Below are positions 9,149 through 22,700 of a stretch of 64,000 nucleotides of DNA, piece by piece. A program made the translations under genes and the position numbers. The stretch covers positions 1-64,000 of the forward strand of contig JACVTC010000036.1 of the NCBI GenBank assembly GCA_016946835.1, in the 5' to 3' direction. Under the pieces are notes generated by a model. It was not told the origin of the DNA. It ran no database searches and was given only the letters and a program-made list of their open reading frames with translations. Positions within the stretch are counted from its first letter, which is position 1, and every line of letters starts with the position of its first letter. This DNA comes from Neocallimastix lanati (nom. inval.) (Eukaryota > Neocallimastigomycota > Neocallimastigomycetes > Neocallimastigales > Neocallimastigaceae).

Positions 9149-11434
9149 ATGGAAGAAAACAATTTTGCCAACGCAACCTATAAGGATGGTTTTGCCGGAG
9201 ATAGACGCTACCTTAAGGGATTCTTAGCTAAAATGAATTTAATCTTCATGATTCACCCTGATCGATTCAATAATGATGAAACAAAAGTAATCTACGTTAT
9301 TTCTAGGTTATATGGTAATGCTATGAATTGGGCAGCATTACTTATGGAGAATCAGGACCCTTGCTTGTTAAATTACGAAGCCTTCGTTGAAAGAATGAAA
9401 TCTGTATATGGGAGTTATGACTCAACATTCATTGCAAATCAGAAACTCAGAACTATAAGACAAAAACGGTTAGGCGACATTAGAAGCTATATACTCGAAT
9501 TCAACTCTTATGCCGACGAGTCATCTTGGAACGAAGAAGCGAAAATGGACGCATTTCTTGTTGGTTTAAATGATCAAATCGCTACAAGAATTCTGGAAAT
9601 GTTCCCTGGTCCAAGATCTCTTACTGCTATGCAAACTATAGCTTCCAGAATAGATGGCCGTCTATCAGCCCATAGGTAATTTACAAATAATCAAAATCGA
9701 TCAAACAATAACCTTAATAACAACAATTCTAATAAGAAAAGATGGAATTTTTATAAGAAAGGTTCGAATTCTAAACATTATGGACCCCTATCCGACGAAG
9801 AGAAAGAAAGAAGAAAAAGAGAAAACCTTTGTTTATATTGTGGATCCTCAAATCATACTCTAGGCAATTGTCCACTCAAAAATAAGAAAAAATCACCCTC
9901 AAGCACTTCTCATATTACTAATCCTGAACCAAAGGCCAAAGAAAGAACAAGAATCTCAGATCAACAAAATTTGAGTCTTCCTATATTTGAATTCACTCTC
10001 AATGTTTTAAAATCATCAGTCAAAACTAAGATTCTTCTAGATTCAGGTTCTCAACTTAATCTTATGGATGTCTACTTTGCCAATGAAAATAACATTCCTT
10101 ATTCATCCGAAACCATTCATCCTGAAGTAGGAGGAATTGGTGGTACTCAGAAAATTCTCGGGGAAACTTTGCCAATTTCGATCAGCTATAAAAATCACAA
10201 TTGTAAAACTAAGTTTTATGTCGTCGATTTACCTTCTTATTGTGCTCTTCTTGGCGCTGAATGGCTCTCTACTCATAATCCAACAATAGATTTCTCTTCT
10301 AAAACACTTCATTTTAATTCAAAATATTGTATTAATAATTGTCTCGTTATTCCAAATACTTATACAACCTTCATTCCTTCATGCAATTTAATAAACGAAA
10401 TTCCAAAAAATTCCGATAATTCGGACAGCCAAAAAATTGAAGAAATTAACAATTCAGAAGAAAAAATATCTAATGAAATAATTAATAATACTAAGAACCA
10501 ACACAAGGAACCCAACGAAGATAATAAAAATGTTATCTATCTTTTACCAACTAAATTATCCTCATTTATGGATGTTTTTAGTGAAGTCACTGCGAACATG
10601 CTACCCCCTCATCGACAATATGATTGTGAAATTAATTTGAAACCAAACACTAATTTATATTACGGCCCAATATATCCATTTCATCACCAAATAAATGGTT
10701 TAACGGAGAGGGTGAACTCCGTTATCGAACAATACTTAAGATGCTATACAAATTTCAAAGGATCTAATTGGAATGACTTCCTTTACTTAGCAGAATTTAG
10801 CTATAATAACACCATTCAAGAATCCACTAATCATTCACCTTTCTTCGCTAATTATGGATTCAATCCCAGACATTCTCCCGAAGTCCCCACAAATGTTGAA
10901 GTACCTAGAGCAGAAGAACTTGTTAAAAACCTTGCAGAATTAACCAAGGAATTAAAAGAAAATATTAAAATAGCAATTGAAAAACAAGAGAAATATGCCA
11001 ATAAGCATCGTATGGAACCACCTGAATTCAAGAAAAATGACAAAGTTTGGATCAATAGTTCTCTAATTATAAAGAATGGTAACAAAAAGCTTAAACCAAG
11101 AAAATTAGGACCTTTTAAAATCCTAAGCAAAATATCTCCTGTTTCGTATAAACTTGACTTGCCAAAAAATCTTAGGATTCATCCAATCATGCATGTCTCT
11201 GACCTTGAACCGTACTTTGAAGATAAGTTTGGAAGAAACCAAGAACCACCACCAATTATCATTAACAACGAAGAAGAGTACGAAGTTGAACAAATATTAG
11301 ACAAACGAACTCATTATGGGAAAATCCAATACTTGATAAAATGGAAAGGATATCCGCTTTCAGAAGCTTCTTGGGAACCTGAGGAAAATCTTAATTGCCC
11401 CAAACTCTTGAAAAAATTCAATAAAAATAATTAA
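9149..11434 (+). pseudogene. Element B Gag-protease-(deleted)-integrase tail-chromodomain
   Basis: One frame runs from ATG 9149 to TAA 11434, interrupted by a single in-frame TAA at 9677-9679. Gag is followed by a [14 protein letters not shown] knuckle (9832-9873) just after that stop, then a retropepsin with LLDSGSQ (9995-10015) and ALLGAEW. At about 10,660-10,690 the start of RT (LYYGPIYP) passes directly, in frame, into integrase [12 protein letters not shown], so the RT catalytic core, RNase H and the integrase catalytic Asp residues are absent. Downstream are the GPY/F region ([20 protein letters not shown]) and a C-terminal chromodomain ([10 protein letters not shown] ... YLIKWKGYP ... 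SWEPEENL). In intact relatives the chromodomain reads histone marks to direct integration. A single Gag-Pol frame without frameshift fits the Tf1/sushi group. Confidence 0.9.
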
Positions 11435-11831
11435 AATAACTTAAACTAGAAAATGAATCTCTAATAAACTTTAAATTTTATAGTATATTATATAATTATA
11501 TGATTAAATTATATTATTAAATTATTAATATTAAACTTATTATTATTGTTAAAACCTAATTTTTCCTTTATATTATTTTATAACTTATATTTAAAAAAAA
11601 AAAAAAAAAAAAAAAATCTATAATAACTGTAAACTTTATTAATATCATGTAACAAAAATAATTATTAAATATGTTATTTCATGTAATTAATTATTAATAT
11701 CATGTATTATTATTTTTATTATTTCATACTATTAAGCAAAAAAGAAATTCACACTTAAATATTTTATTTATTCATTGTAGTCTAGTTTAACTTTAAGATT
11801 CGTCTGGTATCCGAATCCTGGAGGAGGACCA
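11435..11831 (+). other. Element B 3' region with polypurine tract
   Basis: Non-coding, A/T-rich, with an A-run at about 11592-11617. The polypurine tract GGAGGAGGA (11820-11828) lies three bases before the 3' LTR. An inverted repeat, 11788-11803 against 11836-11851 (15 of 16 complementary), straddles the tract and would hold it in a hairpin loop. Confidence 0.75.
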
Positions 11832-12353
11832 TGTAACGAATCCTAAAGTTAGTAAAATTGTTGTTGTAGTCTGGTGGTAATACACCATGACAATGAAGCC
11901 GAATTTCTTAGGTTCGACTCACACCCTTTCCCAATCTAAATTATTTTTAGTTAATTAATTAAATTATTGTAGAAAGTTCTAGAGTTTCTTTGGTTAATAT
12001 TATATAACTAAATGAAACTAGAAAGTTCTATTTTAATAATTATTTTATCATTTTTCTATAAGATTCATTTTCTAGAAAGAAAACTTAATTTTTTCGAACT
12101 TTCGTTAATCTTAACTTTTTCCGAAACTGTTTTTCCGAAAAAGTATAAATAAGCGTGAATTTCTCAATAAAAAATAATTTTTCTTTGTGCTTTTATTAAC
12201 TAGCTAAAAGTAATTCGAAATATTACAATAACTAATTAATAATAAAAAAAATAATAATAAATTTTATATTTTAATAAAAAATATTAATAAAACAAATTTT
12301 TTAAGAAAACGAATTACTTATTAGTGTAGACCTATTGGGTGTAAATCGTTACA
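11832..12353 (+). repeat. 3' LTR of element B (complete, 522 bp)
   Basis: Begins TGTAACGAATCC and ends CGTTACA, with perfect 7-bp inverted termini. It repeats the TATA box and the self-priming sequence. This copy defines the 14 bases missing from the 5' LTR. Confidence 0.95.
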
Positions 12354-13772
12354 GCTAGTGCCATGCTGGAAGATGCCAAATTAAGTCGTAGATTTTGGGA
12401 AGATGCTGTCTCCACAGCAAATTATATACATAATAATATACCTCACAAAGGAAACAACAATAAAGTCCCCTTTGAAGTATTATTTGATAAAAAGGTAAAT
12501 TACAATAAATTTAAAGTTTTTGATTGTAAATGTTTTTATTACGTTCCAAAACAATTTAGAAAGAAATTTTATAACTCTACCCTTCCAGGCATATTTATTG
12601 GATATGATAATTTAAATCCAACTGCATACAAAATATATGATTACAATAACAATAAAGTTATATTATCTCGTGCAGTGGAATTCTTTGAGGATATTCCTGG
12701 AAATGTTGGAAATCCTAATACTATTCCAGATATTGTTAATTTTACAATTTTTTCTGAAGATAATAATAACGATGATATTCAAGAAATTTTTAAAGATTTT
12801 AATTATAACAATCAAAGTGATTTAAATAATAATATAAATTTAAATAATAATTTTAACCAAAATAATTTAATTAAAAATTTTAATCAAGATAACCTTAATC
12901 ATAATAATTTAAATAATAATTTAAATTTTATTAATAATAATTTAAATGGTCAATTAAATTTTAATATAAAAGAAAATAATATAAACGAAAAATTAAATTC
13001 ACAAAACATAAATGCTCCATTGAATAATTTAAATCCGGACATTTATAATAATTATTTTCAAAATGAAAATTATAATAATTTTTCTAATGAAAATAATGAT
13101 CATTTAAATAATAAAAATAATTTTAATAATTTAAATAATAATAATAATTTAATAAATAAAAATGATTTAAATATTAATTTGGATAAATTAAATAAATTAT
13201 CAAATAATTCAAATGTAAACAAATCTTCAAATTCAAATTTAATTGAGGAAAATATCGATACATATTTAAAGGATATCTCAAATAAACAGAAAGGGAAGGA
13301 AATTGCTAACACTAGTGAAGAAAATTTACAAAATGTAATTTCATTTGAAAACGAGGAATTGAAACATACTCAGAATTCAAACAATTCGAATGATGTAAAC
13401 AAAAAATCAAATTTTATAAATGTAAATAAAAAACCAAATTTAATTCAACATAATAATTTTATTAATAACTCGTTTAAAAGTAATGTTTATTCAGATAAGC
13501 AATTAAGTGAACGCGTAAGTAATACTGTAAGTAATAATGATACTATAAAACAAATTGATAAACGCGTAAGTAATAACACGAGTAATATTGATAATGTAAA
13601 TTCTAATGAAATAAACATGTTAAATAATAATGAAAACAAAATTAATGAAAATGATAATATAAATACAAATTTAAGTAATATAAATGACCCAACCAATTTA
13701 ATTGCGAAAGAAATAAGTAATGATATTAATAATTATAATAATGTTAATAAAAGATATAATTTAAGAATGTAA
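12354..13772 (+). pseudogene. Element C integrase C-terminal region with Asn-rich linker
   Basis: Starts mid-gene. AMLEDAKLSRRFWEDAVSTA matches the conserved copia stretch after the integrase catalytic core, followed by NNIPHKG..PFEVLF and the typical GIFIGYD...AYKIYD...V domain. From about residue 135 it becomes a long Asn/Leu/Ser-rich linker that continues into the next frame. Ends at TAA 13770-13772, where the frame shifts to the following segment. Real start and catalytic Asp residues are outside the window or lost. Confidence 0.85.
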
Positions 13773-14152
13773 ACAAAAGGTTAGATAATAAATTAAAAAA
13801 TAATAATTCAAATTCAAAAGAAAAGAAAATTAAAACTAAGGATTCGAATAAACACAAAAATAATTCTAAATTCATTAATGAAGATAAACACTCAAACAAT
13901 TCAAATTTAAAAAATAAAATTAAGAATAATTCTTTGGAAAGGAAAAAAGTTAAGGAATCCGTGATTTCAAATGAAAATAAACAAATTAATTCTAATTTTA
14001 AAAATAAAAATTCAATTGAAGATAAACAAGTTAATTCTACTAATTTAAATAATTCCAAAGACAAATTTACAAAAATGAATTCAGATAATTTCAATGACAA
14101 TTCAAATTCAAATTCAAATTCAAATTTAAATAATTTAAATGACAGTAAATTA

Positions 14153-14197
<45 letters not shown>

Positions 14198-15877
14198 TCC
14201 TTAAGAGTGAATAAGAAAAGAAAATCTAAAAGAAATAATACTGAAGTTCGCAAGAAATATAAAACTTTTAACATAGAAGATATATTAGATGACAATGATA
14301 CACCAATTAGTGAATCACCTTTTAGCGAATCCAGTATTATTGAATACAAAAGAAAACTTAGAAAAAGAAAATATAATCGTATCAATAAATCTAATATAGG
14401 TAATTATGAAAGTAAAAAATATAAATCTTTTAATATAGATGAAATCATGGAAAATAATGCATTCATGGCTGTCGATATGAAGAAAGAATCTGATGAACCA
14501 AATTCTTATCAGGAAATTTTCTTTCGAAAAGATAAAGATGAGTGGATTACAGCAATTAATAATGAATTAAATAATATGAAGAAAATGAATGTTTATACGC
14601 CTATTAAGAAACTTCCTAAAGGTGTTAACGTTATTTCTACTCGTTGGGTATTTAAAAACAAACACGATGCTAATGGTAGAGTATATAAGAAAAAGGCAAG
14701 ATTAGTGGCACGTGGTTTTACTCAACAATATGGAATAGATTATAAAGAAACATTCGCACCCACTTTAAAACAAGATACAATTAGGATTATTACTTCTATA
14801 GCTGCAAAGAATAATTATAACATACATCAATTAGATATTAAGGCAGCTTATTTAAATGCAAAATTAAATGAAGACATATATATGGAACTACCAGAAGGTG
14901 ACGACTATCAAGGAATGAAATATTGCAAGTTAAACAAAGCTTTATATGGTCTTAAACAAGCAGGACGTATGTGGAATGACACTCTAAATGAAGCTCTAAT
15001 TGACATGAATTTTAATAGACTATTAAGTGAACCTTGTCTGTATGTTAAAAGGAATACACATAATAAAATTATTTGCCTTCTAGGTGTATATGTAGATGAT
15101 ATTCTCATCACAGGTGAAAATAAAGAAATTTTAAAAGTTATATTAAAACCATGTTCAAATATGATTCCAATTAATAATAAAAAATTAAAAGAGAAAACAT
15201 TTAATTCAACAAAATATAGACAAGCCGTTGGTAATCTATTATATCTTGCCATATGTACAAGGCCAGATATCTTATTTTCGGTAAGTAAAGCATCACGTAA
15301 AAATCAAAATCCAAATTATGAGGATTGGTTTAATGTCTTAAAAATATTTAGGTATTTAAAATACACACCAAATTATGGAATTAAATTTAGTAAAAATGAT
15401 AATTATAATTTTGAGGTCTACGTAGATGCGGATTTAGGTGGTGATCCCTATACTAGAAAATCTACCACTGGATACGTGATGACAATAAACTCAGGACCCG
15501 TTAGTTGGTATTCTAAATTGCAAAACACTGTAGCAGTCTCTACAGCAGAAAGTGAATATTACGGGATACATGAGTGCGCACGTCAATGTTTATGGTATAA
15601 AAATTTATTTAAAGAACTAAATATAAATATAAATAATATAACAATTAATTCGGATAATAAAGCTGCAATTTATAATTGTGAAAACGAAACTATAAATCTT
15701 AAGTCAAAGCATATTGATTTAAAATATCACAAAATTAGAGAACTAGTTCGAGAAGGTAAAATAAAATTAAATTATATTAAATCAGAACATAATATAGCTG
15801 ATGGTTTTACTAAATATCTTAATTCTACTCTAATGAGTAAATTTAGAAATAACATTCTTTCTAGCTTTAGTAATTAA
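13772..15877 (+). pseudogene. Element C Asn-rich linker, RT and RNase H
   Basis: This frame is open from 13772. After Asn/Lys-rich sequence, including a run of AAT codons at about 14152-14196, copia RT motifs follow: WVFKNKHDANGRVYKKKARLV, QLDIKAAYLNAKL, KALYGLKQAGRMW and the catalytic YVDDILITGE. About 60-70 residues of the usual RT thumb are missing in frame between EILKVI and LKPCSNMIP (about 15135-15150). RNase H has YVDADLGGD, KSTTGYV, VAVSTAESEYYG and SKHIDLKYHKIRE. The frameshift at about 13765 and the internal deletion make this copy inactive as read. Confidence 0.9.
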
Positions 15878-15915
15878 AAATAATAAATTTTTTTATTTAA
15901 AGAATATTAAACTTT

Positions 15916-16083
15916 AGGGGGAATGTTAGAAATAAAGTTTAATATATGAATATTATTCTTGTTATTAAACAAAATAACATATATAAATTTTATGTATAAA
16001 TATTATAAATTATTAAGATATCAACTATTATATAAATTGTAATATGGCGCATGTATGACGTACATAAAACATTTATGTAATAA
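15916..16083 (+). repeat. Element C polypurine tract and 3' LTR start
   Basis: AGGGGGAA (15916-15923) directly precedes TGTTAGAAATAAAG (15924 on), a standard copia polypurine tract/LTR junction. The LTR end is unresolved: TAACA at 16079-16083 gives a short LTR, while CTAACA at 17556-17561 would match TGTTAG perfectly but imply about 1.6 kb. Confidence 0.6.
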
Positions 16084-16197
16084 CACATAAAATATAATTG
16101 TGACATAATTAAAATTTATGTAGTAAAAATATATATAAAAAAGAATATTAAAAATAATTATTAAAAAGTAGTTAACTATAATTATAAATAAATAAAT

Positions 16198-16361
16198 AAT
16201 TTTTTTTTTTTTTTTTTTTTTTATAGACTGAAGACTTTGGTCTTCCCCATATAGTAATATGGGTGTATGATTAACTGCCATACCGGTACGGCGTCGACGC
16301 TCTCAACTCCCCATAAGCAAAGAAACTCCATATAGAAAAAAAAAAAAAAAAAAAAAAAAAA
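16198..16361. other. Structured GC-rich island between poly-T and poly-A
   Basis: A run of T (to about 16223) and a run of A (from about 16339) bracket about 115 bases rich in hairpins: GAAGAC/GTCTTC with loop TTTG, CCCATAT/ATATGGG with loop AGTA, GTATG/CATAC, TACCGGTA, and the perfect palindrome GCGTCGACGC. The composition contrasts sharply with the surroundings. It could be a foldback element or a structured RNA; no family is recognised. Confidence 0.5.
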
Positions 16362-18360
16362 AATAAATAAATAAATAAATAAAATTATTAATAAAATAAT
16401 AAATAAAATTTGAAATTACGAAATTTGAAGTGTGAATTCTAATATTAAATAATAGTTAAAATAACAATAAAAGCAATAGTATTTTAATAGTATATTTATA
16501 GCATATTTTTAAGTATTTTAATAACACCGTTACTGTACTATTTTATATACTAAACATATTATATGGTTATACAAACTATATACATAAGTATTATTAGTTA
16601 TTTAATAATAAATGCATGTATATATTGAATAATATATATACATCATATGTTGATTAAATATGTGCTAATAATATTTATTAAAAATTACTTTAAAATAAAA
16701 TATGTGAAAATTTTTTTATATTAAAATTTAAATTACTACTTAATGGATTTCGAGTATAAAATGTCCTCCAACTCTTCCCAATTCATCGATAATAATCCCA
16801 TGTGGATAAAAGTTATCATTCGAATCTGTATCAGAATTTCTTCTTTGCCTTATCGTTTCGACGTATATGCTTTAATTAATAATTATAATAATAGTATAAA
16901 ATAATACTAATAATATTAACAATAATACTTTTAATATAAAAAATGAAATCTGGATGTTTAACTTTTTTTTTTTTTTACTTTTCTTTTCTATTCTTTTCTT
17001 TTTTTTTTTTTTAGAGTTATAAAATAATAATTTATATTACAATAATTTAATAGAATATTTCTGATAAATTATTATTATATATAATGTTATAATATAGTTT
17101 ATTTCTTGAAAATTATATAATTAAAAAATTGAAATTTTTTATTCATTAATTCTTCATTATATTTAACTGATAATATAGTGTATTTTGAAAAAAAAAAAAT
17201 ATATGTTATTTGTATTAATTAAAGATTTTACCACTTATTGTCTATTTTTTTTATGAAAGATAATATATTATTATGTACAAATGTGGAGATTATCTGTTCT
17301 AAATACCTAATCTATATAATCCATCAAAATACATAGATTGACATATTTTACTTCATTGTAGTAATGTAGATGTAATTAAAGAGAGTGAAAGTAACTATTA
17401 TAAAGCAAATTAATAGACTGAACCTTCCCTTAAAAAGAATATTCATTTTTTATTTAAAAATTTATGCTAAATATATATTTAAATTAGATATTTTATATTT
17501 TTAATTTTAATTTAGAAGTCTTTCCAGTTTTTATCTTGGAGATTAGTACTCGGGGCTAACATACATAAGGTTTCTGGATCGACCTTACGTATGATTTTCC
17601 CTTCCCTGGGTTTTCCTTATAAATGAAGTTGAATGTTCATTCGCCATCATAGACTTACATATTGTCTTGAACTTTTGTCTGCGTACATAGGATAAACAAA
17701 GTATATTATAATTATATATAATTACAATTTATATAAATGTATATATATGGTATTGAGTAAAAGAAGTGCACCATATGTGTATATGTAGATATATACAAAG
17801 TCTTAAAAAAAAAAATTTCATAATATAAAAAATAAGAAATGAAAATTTTATTGTTACACAATAATTATATTAATTTTATAAATATTAAAATTTTATAAAT
17901 ATTAAAATGTTCTATTTTATTATGATGATAAATCTATTTGTTCTAAATTATAAAAAATTTTTATACATTTTAAAACGTTTAAATAAGAAATTATTATTAT
18001 TATTATTATTTTTTTTTGTGATATATTGGATTTAAATTATATAATAAATTAATATGATATAAAACAAATATGATAACATATTTGTATATTTAATTATAAT
18101 TATTAAATATTAAATTTACATCTTTTTTTTTTTATTTAATTTCAATATATATTATTATAATTATAATAATTATAATACATTAATTTATATAAAGTTCTAT
18201 ATATTAGAATATATAACTAATATATTACCTATTTATTATAAATCAATTAAATTATTTGTATTAGAAATATAGGAAATACTACATATCTAATTTCTAAATA
18301 TATATATATTTTTTAAGAAAGTAAAAAATCAAGAATTCAGTAAATTTTTAAATTTTAAAA
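16362..18360. other. Intergenic region, mostly A/T-rich
   Basis: No supported gene. Two GC-richer patches interrupt it: 16740-16868 (listed separately) and about 17520-17700. The second contains the imperfect inverted repeat CATACATAAGGT / ACCTTACGTATG (about 17560-17593) and a TATA-like TTATAAATG, and looks like a fragment of an unidentified mobile element. Confidence 0.5.
16740..16868 (-). other. Exon-like open segment, unidentified
   Basis: On the minus strand about 42 codons are open to TAA at 16740-16742, including NFYPHGIIIDELGRVGGHF, with codon use and GC content unlike the flanks. Upstream exons could not be found, and no family is recognised. It may be the 3' exon of a decayed gene. 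Confidence 0.3.
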
Positions 18361-21176
<2,816 letters not shown>

Positions 21177-21706
21177 TAAAATTTATATTACAATTTTGGT
21201 CATTTTCTTTTTATTTATTTTCGTATCAATTTTAAAGAAAAAAAATTTTTATCATTTATGCAAATTTTTAATGAACAATAAAAATATAAATATATTATAT
21301 ACAAATAAAAACCAATTCTTATAAAATTACTTTAATTTTTAATTTTATTCAATATATTTAAAAACAATAAAATGAAGATTTTTTTTTTTTTCTACATATT
21401 CTTTTTTAAATAATTGTAATAAATTTTTCTAAAATTATTTTTTTATTTTTTTTATTTTATTATTTTTAATTTTAAATTTTTATTTTATTTTTTTATTATT
21501 ATTATTTAATTTATTTTAATTTATTTTCCTTTATATTTTCTTAATATTTCTTATTTATTTTTTATATTATTAATATTTGCATTATTAATTCTTTTTTTTT
21601 TTTTTTTTGATTTCTTTTATTATTTCAATTTATTTTTTCATTTTAATTTATTTTGATTGTTTTTAATTTATTATTTTTATTTAATTAAGGTTTTCTTTAA
21701 ATTAAT
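21177..21706. other. Intergenic region between convergent genes
   Basis: T-rich spacer between two tail-to-tail genes. It probably contains both 3' untranslated regions. Nothing else is seen. Confidence 0.7.
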
Positions 21707-22700
21707 TTAAGCCTTGTAGTTGGTGTGAATCTATAAATTATCAACAAAATTTAAAATATAAAATTAATACTTTATTAATAAAAATTTAAATTTTTATAAT
21801 TATTTTACCTTTGGCTTAACATTTAAAACAACTTCGACTAACTTGTTAACAACCTTTTCCTTGTTGTTGTTGTAATCAGTTTCGATTTCTCTTAATTTTT
21901 GTTCAGTTTCTAAGTTAGCCTTAGCAGCACTTTCGTCAGTGGAACCAGAGTGCTATTTACATTTTATTATTTACATATTACTCGATATACTTCTTTCTAA
22001 TTAATTAAATTTATTTGAAGTTTTTATATACTTACAGTCTTTTCGAATTCAGCGAATTCAGCATTCTTTTGAGCCTTAAGGTCTTCGATTTCCTTAGCAG
22101 CTTCAGCTCTAGCATCCTTTAAACGCTTAACTCTGTCTGTTTATCCCATTATATTATATATGTTAATTAAATTAATTAAAAATTATTGACTATCATAATT
22201 GATTATTTATCTATTTTTTATTTTTATTAATTACATTGCTTAGCGTTTTGGACGATTTTGGAAGCTTCGTTTTCAGCATCAATTAAAGTTTGAATTCCTT
22301 GTGAATTTGGAGTAGACTATTATATATAATCAATAAATATATAATCAATAAATATATGTAAAATATATTTAATAATAATTTTTATTTATATCAATATTAA
22401 TTAAAATTGCCCAATTCCGAATTAATATATATGGTATTTATATTATTTCATGTAATTTCTCTTATTTCTTTTTTCTTAATATGAAAATTAATATCCAAAT
22501 TAACAATGAATAACAAAATTTATTAATTAACTATTGTATATATAACAATAATTTATTTAGAATCATTTCTCTATTATCTCGTTTAATGGTATCAATTGTA
22601 TATTGAATGAATTAAATATTTAGAACCATTTTTATTTATTTTCATTTAATTATTTTTCGAATATATAATAATATAAAAATATTATTTTGATATATACCAT
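21707..22700 (-). CDS. VMA10: V-type ATPase subunit G
   Basis: Five-exon model, 117 residues: ATG 22700-22698 alone, then 22235-22316, 22036-22136, 21809-21952, 21707-21730. The protein matches fungal V-ATPase G along its length (yeast Vma10 is 114 residues): GIQTLIDAENEASKIVQNAK, then RVKRLKDARAEAAKEIEDLK, then EFAEFEKTHSGSTDESAAKA, ending VVLNVKPKIHTNYKA. Subunit G pairs with E in the peripheral stalk that holds the V1 head still during proton pumping into acidic compartments. Codon use is richer in G/C than the neighbours, as in RPL3. Exon 1 being only the start codon is inferred from ATG followed by GTATAT. An alternative first exon cannot be excluded, but the rest of the model is firm. 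Confidence 0.92.

Larger units (their letters stand above)
7293..12353 (+). mobile_element. Element B: chromodomain Ty3/gypsy element, internally deleted
   Basis: Near-identical LTRs (7293-7799 and 11832-12353) flank one reading frame containing Gag, protease, the tail of integrase and a chromodomain. RT, RNase H and most of integrase are missing. The 3' LTR shows the full termini TGTAACG...CGTTACA, a perfect 7-bp inverted end; the 5' LTR lacks its first 14 bases because element A abuts it. Three or so differences over 500 bases of LTR imply a recent insertion, so a copy lacking RT was probably mobilised by proteins from an intact relative. B lies within the copia element C; GCTAG (12354-12358) is the candidate target duplication. 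Confidence 0.9.
12354..16083 (+). mobile_element. Element C: 3' part of a Ty1/copia retrotransposon
   Basis: Integrase C-terminal region, then RT, then RNase H: the copia order, with integrase before RT. Coding potential runs right up to the edge of element B's LTR (codons from 12354 continue the copia frame), so B interrupted C and the missing 5' half should lie left of the window, beyond element A. The right end is uncertain because the matching LTR is not visible. 16083 is one candidate, an LTR ending TAACA opposite a TGTTA start. Confidence 0.8.
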
